From NCBI RefSeq assembly GCF_000758305.1, contig NZ_CP009458.1, positions 4,340,001 to 4,404,000 on the forward strand: a DNA stretch of 64,000 bases. The letters are read 5' to 3'. Shown here piece by piece: positions 58,312 to 64,000 of the stretch. Origin of the DNA: Cedecea neteri (GTDB lineage: Bacteria > Pseudomonadota > Gammaproteobacteria > Enterobacterales > Enterobacteriaceae). The translations under genes were made by a program, and so were the position numbers. How positions within the stretch are numbered: position 1 is the stretch's first letter; each line of letters opens with the position of its first letter. Below the pieces are notes generated by a model. That model made no database searches. It was not told the origin of the DNA and saw only the letters and a list, made by a program, of their open reading frames with translations.

Positions 58312-58398
58312 GCTGAAAAACATAACCCATAAATGCTAGCTGTACCAGGAACCACCTCCTTGGCCTGCGCAATCTCCCTTGCGCAGGCTTTCTTTTTT
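58312..58398 (+). ncRNA. cyaR: CyaR small RNA
   Basis: 87 nt, the same length as E. coli CyaR. The 5' part GCTGAAAAACATAACCCAT and the seed AGGAACCACCTCCTT are conserved. A terminator hairpin follows, CCTGCGCAA-tctccc-TTGCGCAGG, then CTTTCTTTTTT. The stem differs from E. coli (TGTGTAA/TTACACG-type) by paired changes that keep pairing, which supports a real RNA. CyaR pairs with target mRNAs with the help of Hfq; known targets include ompX, luxS, nadE and yqaE in E. coli. It stands between trhP and yegS; the ogrK/yegR genes of E. coli are absent here. Confidence 0.95.
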
Positions 58399-58478
58399 CC
58401 GCTGATTCAGTCAGTTCTTACTCCCCCGCGCCCGCTTTGCTCTACACTTTGATAATGCTCACTTTTCTGAGGTAAGTC

Positions 58479-59378
58479 ATGGAAAGATCCCCGAATTCAT
58501 TTTTGATTCTGAACGGCAAAGGTGCCGGAAACCCACAGCTGCGCGAGGCTGTGCGTACGCTGCGTGAGGAAGGTTATACCTTACACATCAGGGTGACCTG
58601 GGAAAAAGGTGACGCAGAACGCTACATTGAGGAAGCTTTGAATCTCGGCGTTGACACCGTGGTTGCCGGCGGCGGTGACGGCACAATCAATGAGATTGCC
58701 ACCTGTCTCGCAAAACTTTCACCGGGCAGCCGCCCGGCATTGGGCATTCTCCCGCTGGGCACGGCCAACGACTTTGCCACCAGCGCCGGTATTCCTGAGG
58801 ACTTAGAAAAAGCGCTGCGCCTCGCGCTGTTCGGCAAAGCCGCCAACATCGACCTGGTGCAGGTCAACGAAGAAGCCTTCTTCATCAACATGGCGACCGG
58901 TGGATTTGGTACACGCATCACCACCGAAACGCCGGAAAAACTCAAAGCAGCACTCGGCGGCGTCTCTTACTTTATTCACGGTTTGATGCGCATGGATATG
59001 CTGAAACCTGATCGCTGCGATATTCGCGGGGAAGGCTTTAGCTGGCAGGGCGACGCGCTGGTGATCGGCATCGGTAATGGCCGCCAGGCCGGTGGCGGGC
59101 AACAGCTTTGCCCGGAGGCGTTGATCAACGACGGGCTGCTCGAGCTGCGGATTTTTACCGGTGAAGACTTGCTTCCTGCGCTGTTGACTACGCTGACGCG
59201 CCCGGATGAAAACCCGAACATTATTGAAGGGAAATCAGCCTGGTTTGAGATTTCCGCCCCGCACGAGATAACTTTCAACCTTGACGGAGAACCGCTGAGC
59301 GGACGGCATTTCCGCATTGAAGTGCATCCGAATGCGCTGGCCTGCCGTTTACCGCCTAATTGCCCGCTGCTGGGGTAA
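58479..59378 (+). CDS. yegS: Lipid kinase YegS
   Basis: 299 residues, usual length. Diacylglycerol-kinase/sphingosine-kinase fold. [17 protein letters not shown] holds the nucleotide-binding GGDGT motif near residue 65, and [15 protein letters not shown] is the second conserved loop. [23 protein letters not shown] and the C-terminal [15 protein letters not shown] are conserved. It phosphorylates phosphatidylglycerol in vitro in the E. coli case; its physiological role is open. The start ATG has GAGGTAAGT before it. The neighbour on the right is the repeat array, where E. coli has the gat genes. Confidence 0.95.
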   Translation: MERSPNSFLILNGKGAGNPQLREAVRTLREEGYTLHIRVTWEKGDAERYIEEALNLGVDTVVAGGGDGTINEIATCLAKLSPGSRPALGILPLGTANDFATSAGIPEDLEKALRLALFGKAANIDLVQVNEEAFFINMATGGFGTRITTETPEKLKAALGGVSYFIHGLMRMDMLKPDRCDIRGEGFSWQGDALVIGIGNGRQAGGGQQLCPEALINDGLLELRIFTGEDLLPALLTTLTRPDENPNIIEGKSAWFEISAPHEITFNLDGEPLSGRHFRIEVHPNALACRLPPNCPLLG

Positions 59379-59400
59379 GCCAGCACGGTGCAGCTTGTTT

Positions 59401-59774
59401 CCCCTCACCCTAACCCTCTCCCCAACAGGGAGAGGGAATAAAAGCGATCTCTGTTGCTTGCTTTCCTCCCTCGACCCTTTGGGGAGAGGGAATAAAAAGC
59501 GCCCTCTGTTGTTTGCTTTCCTCCCTCACCCCTTTGGAGAGATGGAATAAAAAGCGCTCTCTGTTGCTTGCTTTCCTCCCTCGCCCCTTTGGGGAGATGG
59601 AATAAAAAGCGCTCTCTGTTGCTTGCTTTCCTCCTTCGCCCCTTTGGGGAGAGGGAATAAAAAGCGCCCTCTGTTGCTTGCTTTCCTCCCTCGCCCCTTT
59701 GGGGAGATGGAATAAAAAGCGCTCTCTGTTGCTTTCCCCCCTCTCCCCTTTGGGGAGAGGGCTGGGGTGAGGGG
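59401..59774. repeat. Array of 55-bp tandem units between yegS and fbaB, bounded by inverted ends
   Basis: Five consecutive periods start at 59461, 59516, 59571, 59626 and 59681, each exactly 55 bp, with further partial copies at both ends. A unit consists of a palindromic core of the CCCTTTGGGGAGAGGG type plus a linker with AATAAAAAGCGCTCTCTG and TTGCTTGCTTTCCTCCCTC. The whole is bounded by inverted ends 59401-59423 and 59752-59774, which match at 21 of 23 positions. Three reading frames on the minus strand stay open because 55 is not a multiple of 3. I do not treat them as genes. It is the expanded relative of the element at 16567-16655. Confidence 0.9.
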
Positions 59775-59805
59775 TAAAACGCAACCAGCAAAAACTCCGC
59801 ATAAA

Positions 59806-59829
59806 AAAGCCCTCAAAAAAGAGGGCTTT
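59806..59829 (-). terminator. Terminator of fbaB
   Basis: On the minus strand AAAGCCCTC and GAGGGCTTT form a 9-bp stem with a T6 loop, and a T-run follows directly. It starts 20 bp past the fbaB stop codon. Confidence 0.85.
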
Positions 59830-59849
59830 ATAACCTTACTCAACAGAGC

Positions 59850-60902
59850 TTAAGCAATAGTCACTTTCTCATTCAGATAAACATCCTGCACGGCATTAAT
59901 CAGCTTCACGCCGTCGGCCATTGATTTCTTGAACGCTTTACGCCCCAGAATCAGCCCCATACCGCCCGCACGTTTGTTGATCACCGCCGTGCGTACCGCA
60001 TCTGCCAGGTCCGTTTCCCCTCCAGCAGCCCCGCCGGAGTTGATCAGGCCTGCTCTCCCCATGTAGCAGTTAGCCAGCTGGTAGCGTACCAGGTCGATAG
60101 GGTTGTCGGTGGTCAGCTTGCTGTAAACTTTTTCGTCGGTGTAGCCAAAGTTTACCGCTTTATAGCCGCCGTTATTCTCCGCCATTTTTTGCTTCACAAT
60201 ATCGGCCCCGATGGTCGCCGCCAGGTGGTTAGCCTGCCCGGTTAAGTCGGCGCTGACGTGGTAATCCACCCCGTCCTTTTTAAACGCGGAGTTACGCAGA
60301 TAGGCCCACAGCACGGTGACCAGGCCGAGTTCGTGCGCGCGTTCAAAGGCGGCGGAGATCTCTTCAATCTGGCGGCGAGATTCCGGCGAACCAAAGTAAA
60401 TCGTGGCCCCGACAGCCACTGCGCCCATATTGAAGGCCTGTTCAACGCTGGCGTACAGCGTCTGGTCGTAGGTGGTCGGGTAGCTCAGCGTCTCATTGTG
60501 GTTAAGCTTCACCAGGAACGGAATGCGGTGGGCATAGCGGCGTGAAACCGAGGCCAGCACGCCATAGGTCGAGGCCACACAGTTACAGCCCGCTTCGATA
60601 GCCAGTTCAACGATGTTTTTCGGATCGAAGTAGAGCGGGTTCGCGGCGAAAGATGCCCCCGCCGAGTGTTCAACACCCTGATCGACGGGAAGAATAGAGA
60701 GGTAGCCGGTCCCGGCCAGACGCCCGGTGTTGTATAGCGTCTGCATGTTTCGCAGCACCGCAGGCGGGCGATTATTATCCACCATCACTCTGTCAACATA
60801 GTCCGAGCCCGGCAGATAAAGCTGGTCTGCCGGAATAGTCATACAACGATGCTGTAACAAGCCGTCGGCATCTTTGCCAAGCAACTGCGCAATATCAGTC
60901 AT
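59850..60902 (-). CDS. fbaB: Fructose-bisphosphate aldolase class I FbaB
   Basis: 350 residues, the length of E. coli FbaB. Cleaves fructose 1,6-bisphosphate with a Schiff-base lysine; used mainly in gluconeogenic growth. [18 protein letters not shown] and [18 protein letters not shown] are active-site segments, [15 protein letters not shown] and [18 protein letters not shown] carry conserved Lys residues, and [16 protein letters not shown] is the phosphate-binding loop. I chose ATG 60902 ([11 protein letters not shown]) with GGGAG upstream, instead of the longer 60986. It is divergent from yegT. Confidence 0.96.
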   Translation of the reverse strand: MTDIAQLLGKDADGLLQHRCMTIPADQLYLPGSDYVDRVMVDNNRPPAVLRNMQTLYNTGRLAGTGYLSILPVDQGVEHSAGASFAANPLYFDPKNIVELAIEAGCNCVASTYGVLASVSRRYAHRIPFLVKLNHNETLSYPTTYDQTLYASVEQAFNMGAVAVGATIYFGSPESRRQIEEISAAFERAHELGLVTVLWAYLRNSAFKKDGVDYHVSADLTGQANHLAATIGADIVKQKMAENNGGYKAVNFGYTDEKVYSKLTTDNPIDLVRYQLANCYMGRAGLINSGGAAGGETDLADAVRTAVINKRAGGMGLILGRKAFKKSMADGVKLINAVQDVYLNEKVTIA

Positions 60903-61175
60903 AATACGCTCCCGTAAAGGCAGCGAGCCCCCTGCCCGCTGCGCATGAAAAATCCTGTTCTGCCGGGTCGAAAAAACCGGCCGCACTAAGCCTGGTACCG
61001 ACGGCGGGGATTTGCCAGTTCGAGCGCACTTTTGCCTCCTTTCCAGGAGTAAAGCCAGGTGGCCACCCGGTTATTTTTGCAAGGGCGATCATAGAATCGA
61101 CGCAAAGGTATTTAAAAGGTATTATTCATTGGTATGGTTAAGGCACACCCTACACCTGTCATGAAGGTCCTGAGC

Positions 61176-62453
61176 ATGAAACGTACAACGATTAGCCTTT
61201 CGTTCATGATGTTTATGGAATGGTTTATCTGGGGCGCCTGGTTTGTGCCCCTGTGGCTGTTCCTCAACAAAAGTGGTTTTACCGCCGGCGAAATCGGCTG
61301 GTCCTACGCCTGCACCGCCATCGCTGCTATTTTGTCACCTATCCTGGTCGGCTCGCTGACCGACCGCTTCTTTGCCGCGCAAAAAGTGCTGGCGCTGCTG
61401 ATGTTCGTCGGCGCCGGGCTGATGTATCTGGCCGCTCAGCAAACGGAGTTTGTCTATTTCTTCCCGCTGCTGCTGGCTTACTCGCTCACCTATATGCCGA
61501 CCATCGCGCTGACCAACAGCATCGCATTTTCCAACGTCGACGACGTGGAGCGTGATTTCCCGCGTATTCGCGTGATGGGGACCATCGGCTGGATTGCCTC
61601 CGGGATCGTGTGCGGCTTCCTGCCGCAGATGCTGGGCTTCAGCGATATCTCGCCCACCAACGTGCCGCTGCTGATCACCGCCATCAGCTCGGTCGCTTTA
61701 GGCATATTCGCGTTCTTCCTGCCGAACACGCCGCCGAAAAGCACCGGCAAGCTGAGCCTGAAGGTGATGCTGGGCCTGGACGCGCTGGTGCTGCTGAAGG
61801 ACAAAAACTTCCTGGTCTTCTTCTTCTGTTCCTTCCTGTTTGCGATGCCGCTGGCGTTCTACTACATCTTCGCCAACGGCTACCTGACCGAGGTCGGGAT
61901 GCATAACGCCACGGGCTGGATGACGCTCGGCCAGTTCTCGGAAATCTTCTTTATGCTGGCGCTGCCGTTCTTCACTAAGCGCTTTGGTATTAAAAAGGTT
62001 CTGCTGCTGGGCCTGATTACCGCCGCCATTCGCTACGGCTTCTTTGTCTACGGCGATGCGTCGCACCTGTTCACCTACGGCCTGCTGTTCCTCGGCATTC
62101 TGCTGCACGGCGTGAGCTATGACTTCTACTACGTCACCGCCTACATTTACGTGGACAAGAAATCCCCGGTGTATATGCGCACCGCGGCGCAGGGGCTGAT
62201 TACCCTTTGTTGCCAGGGCTTCGGCAGCCTGCTGGGCTACAGCCTCGGCGGCAAAATGATGGAAAAAATGTTTGCTTACTCCTCGCCGGTGAACGGCCAG
62301 ACCTTTAACTGGGCGGGGATGTGGGGCTTTGGCGCGATAATGATTGCCGTCATCGCCGTGCTGTTCATGGTCTTCTTCCGCGAGTCGGACAAAGAGATTG
62401 CTGCCATCGCCGTTGCCGGTGATGAATCTGAAAAAGTATTAAAGGAAGCGTAA
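61176..62453 (+). CDS. yegT: Putative nucleoside transporter YegT
   Basis: 425 residues with 12 hydrophobic segments, MFS nucleoside:H+ symporter family (NupG/XapB-like). SFMMFMEWFIWGAWFVPLWLFL is helix 1, DVERDFPRIRVMGTIGWI is a conserved loop and YVTAYIYVDKKSPVYMRTAAQG is another. I chose ATG 61176 (MKRTTISLS), with AAGGT upstream, to fit the family; the in-frame start at 61134 adds 14 residues. Together with yegU and yegV it forms an operon of a putative nucleoside or related sugar pathway; the substrate is not known. Confidence 0.92.
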   Translation: MKRTTISLSFMMFMEWFIWGAWFVPLWLFLNKSGFTAGEIGWSYACTAIAAILSPILVGSLTDRFFAAQKVLALLMFVGAGLMYLAAQQTEFVYFFPLLLAYSLTYMPTIALTNSIAFSNVDDVERDFPRIRVMGTIGWIASGIVCGFLPQMLGFSDISPTNVPLLITAISSVALGIFAFFLPNTPPKSTGKLSLKVMLGLDALVLLKDKNFLVFFFCSFLFAMPLAFYYIFANGYLTEVGMHNATGWMTLGQFSEIFFMLALPFFTKRFGIKKVLLLGLITAAIRYGFFVYGDASHLFTYGLLFLGILLHGVSYDFYYVTAYIYVDKKSPVYMRTAAQGLITLCCQGFGSLLGYSLGGKMMEKMFAYSSPVNGQTFNWAGMWGFGAIMIAVIAVLFMVFFRESDKEIAAIAVAGDESEKVLKEA

Positions 62454-62455
62454 TA

Positions 62456-63469
62456 ATGGAAAATCGTATTCTGGGAGCCTTTTACGGCCAGATGTTAGGT
62501 GATGCGATGGGCATGCCGTCCGAACTGTGGCCGCGCTCGCGGGTAAAGGCCCACTTCGGCTGGATAGACAAGTTCCTGCCAGGCCCGGCGGAAAACAATG
62601 CCGCCTGTTATTTTGCTCGCGCTAAGTTTACCGATGACACGTCGATGGCGCTGGCGCTGGCGGACGCCATCATCGAGCACCACGGGGCTATCAACCCGGA
62701 CGCCATTGGCCGCCATATCCTGGCGTGGGCAGAAGGGTTCGATGCGTTCAATAAAAACGTGCTCGGCCCAACATCGAAAATAGCCCTGAATGCGATCAAA
62801 CAAGGAACGCCGGTGAGCGAGTTGGAAAACAACGGCGTGACCAACGGGGCGGCGATGCGTGCCTCCCCGCTTGGCTGCCTGCTGCCGACGACCAGTCTCG
62901 ATGAGTTTGTGGACGAGGTCGCGTTAGCGTCAAGCCCAACGCACAAATCGGATTTAGCCATTGCAGGGGCGGTTGTGATCGCCTGGGCCATTTCTCGCGC
63001 CATCGACGGTGCAAGCTGGGCAACCATCTGCGATGAACTACCGTCCATCGCCCGCCACGCACAGGAAAAACGCATCACGACATTTAGCGCTTCCCTCGCG
63101 GCACGCCTGGAATTAGCGTTGAGCGTGGCAAGAAAAGCGCGCGGCACCGAATCCGCCATGGAAGAGATTTACCAGCTGGTCGGCACCGGCACCAGCACCG
63201 TGGAGTCCGTACCGGCGGCGATTGCAATGGTCGAACTGGCGAAAACCGACCCTAACCGCTGCGCCATACTGTGTGCCAACCTCGGGGGAGATACCGACAC
63301 CATCGGTGCGATGGCCACGGCTATCTGCGGCGCGCTGAACGGCGTGGAAAGCATCGACCCGGCATTAAAGCAGGAGCTGGATGAAGAGAACCAGCTCGAC
63401 TTCACGCGCTACAGCCGCATCTTTATGGCCTACCGCCAGCAAAGAGAGGCCAGCCATGAAGCCAAATGA
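62456..63469 (+). CDS. yegU: ADP-ribosylglycohydrolase-family protein YegU
   Basis: 337 residues. The N-terminal GAFYGQMLGDAMGMPSELWPRS and FTDDTSMALALADAI hold the metal-binding residues (TDDT), and LGGDTDTIGAMATAICGAL is the second metal site (GGDTDT), both intact. Such proteins remove ADP-ribose from arginine or related substrates; the substrate here is not known. It lies 2 bp after yegT and overlaps yegV by 14 bp. Confidence 0.94.
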   Translation: MENRILGAFYGQMLGDAMGMPSELWPRSRVKAHFGWIDKFLPGPAENNAACYFARAKFTDDTSMALALADAIIEHHGAINPDAIGRHILAWAEGFDAFNKNVLGPTSKIALNAIKQGTPVSELENNGVTNGAAMRASPLGCLLPTTSLDEFVDEVALASSPTHKSDLAIAGAVVIAWAISRAIDGASWATICDELPSIARHAQEKRITTFSASLAARLELALSVARKARGTESAMEEIYQLVGTGTSTVESVPAAIAMVELAKTDPNRCAILCANLGGDTDTIGAMATAICGALNGVESIDPALKQELDEENQLDFTRYSRIFMAYRQQREASHEAK

Positions 63470-64000
63470 ACTGTTGAGCAAACTGCCCCAGTTGCAGGCT
63501 CAACGCCCGGTTTGCGTGCTCGGTTCGGCGGTGATTGACGTCATCGCCGACGCCTATGCCCTGCCGTGGCGCGGCTGCGATATCGAGCTGCATCAGCAAG
63601 GCGTGAACATCGGTGGCTGCGCGCTGAACATCGCCATCACGCTTTTGCGCCTCGGCATCAACTCTCAGAACGCGCTGCCGATTGGCCAGGGAACCTGGGC
63701 CGATATTATTCGCAACAGCCTGAAAAAACAGCACATCAGCAGCGAGATCCACACCGATGCGGGAGACAATGGCTGGTGCCTGGCGCTGGTCGAACCCGAC
63801 GGTGAGCGCACCTTTATGTCGTTTCGCGGCGTCGAGCATCAGTGGAATCAGGCCTGGCTTGACGGCCTGAGCATCCCGCCAGGCAGCCTGCTGTCGCTCT
63901 CTGGCTACCAGCTTGCCGGCCCGTGTGCGGAACTGCTCGTTGGCTGGCTGGAGTCGCTGGAGGCAATTACGCCGTTTATCGACTTTGGCCCGCGTATTGC
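63456..64000 (+). CDS. yegV: PfkB-family sugar kinase YegV (cut by the right edge)
   Basis: About 181 codons from ATG 63456 to the end of the window with no stop. Start MKPNELLSKLPQLQAQ, then VCVLGSAVIDVIAD, the first PfkB glycine loop, and GVNIGGCALNIAITLLRLGI, a conserved substrate-binding region. The C-terminal DTAGAGD-type ATP site should lie beyond the window. It probably phosphorylates a sugar or nucleoside taken up by YegT. It overlaps the end of yegU by 14 bp, so translation is coupled. Partial at 3' end. Confidence 0.9.
   Translation, partial: MKPNELLSKLPQLQAQRPVCVLGSAVIDVIADAYALPWRGCDIELHQQGVNIGGCALNIAITLLRLGINSQNALPIGQGTWADIIRNSLKKQHISSEIHTDAGDNGWCLALVEPDGERTFMSFRGVEHQWNQAWLDGLSIPPGSLLSLSGYQLAGPCAELLVGWLESLEAITPFIDFGPRI

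Noticed and set aside
59401..59774. CRISPR array
   Set aside because: The periods are contiguous copies of the whole unit, linker included. There are no unique spacers and no cas genes in the window.
59405..59843. Three overlapping minus-strand reading frames of 105-130 codons encoding repeated KQQRALFIPS-type peptides
   Set aside because: They are produced by the 55-bp array. Since 55 leaves a remainder of 1 on division by 3, all three frames cycle through the same unit and stay open. No ribosome site or family similarity supports any of them.

Overview
The window is chromosomal DNA from a member of the Enterobacteriaceae. Almost every gene right of position 8500 has a close counterpart, in the same order, in the 44-47 min region of Escherichia coli K-12: galF, the colanic acid operon, yegH, asmA, dcd, udk, dgcE, alkA, yegD, mdtABCD-baeSR, trhP (yegQ), cyaR, yegS, fbaB, yegT, yegU, yegV. 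It is not E. coli. yegI/yegJ/pphC/yegL, yegP and the gat operon are missing from their E. coli positions, other short genes or repeats sit there instead, and the proteins are clearly diverged. The genus cannot be fixed from sequence alone; an Enterobacter-, Cedecea- or Kosakonia-like enteric fits.

Positions 1-8400 (minus strand) are the promoter-proximal part of a visibly AT-rich O-antigen cluster. It holds a putative promoter and a JUMPStart/ops element, two hexapeptide acyltransferases, rmlB, rmlA, rmlC, a nucleotide-sugar reductase in the place of rmlD, wzx, a family 2 glycosyltransferase and a wzy-like polymerase. The cluster probably continues beyond the left edge. The rml genes make a dTDP-6-deoxy-L-hexose (L-rhamnose or 6-deoxy-L-talose), and Wzx/Wzy export and polymerise the O unit.

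Positions 8563-33000 (minus strand) hold galF and the complete colanic acid operon wza-wzb-wzc-wcaABCDEF-gmd-fcl-gmm-wcaI-cpsB-cpsG-wcaJ-wzxC-wcaKLM. The 727-bp region upstream of wza carries a second JUMPStart/ops element (RfaH-dependent antitermination) and, further upstream, a candidate RcsAB box abutting a promoter.

Positions 33000-44100 are housekeeping and accessory core genes: yegH, asmA, dcd, udk, dgcE, alkA and yegD. A HigBA-like toxin-antitoxin pair (44145-44790) follows. Then comes the BaeR-controlled, tightly coupled efflux/two-component operon mdtABCD-baeSR, with a BaeR box upstream. Two small unrecognised genes (56137-56737) stand where E. coli has yegP. trhP is followed by the CRP-controlled sRNA CyaR, whose terminator stem shows compensatory changes. 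yegS and fbaB are separated by a 374-bp array of 55-bp units. yegT-yegU-yegV closes the window, with yegV cut by the right edge.

I see no clear previously undescribed multi-gene system. The most interesting items are the 55-bp repeat array and its apparent two-palindrome ancestor, the reductase with Phe at the catalytic Tyr position, the small genes next to baeR, the HigBA operator, and the regulatory architecture upstream of wza and cyaR.
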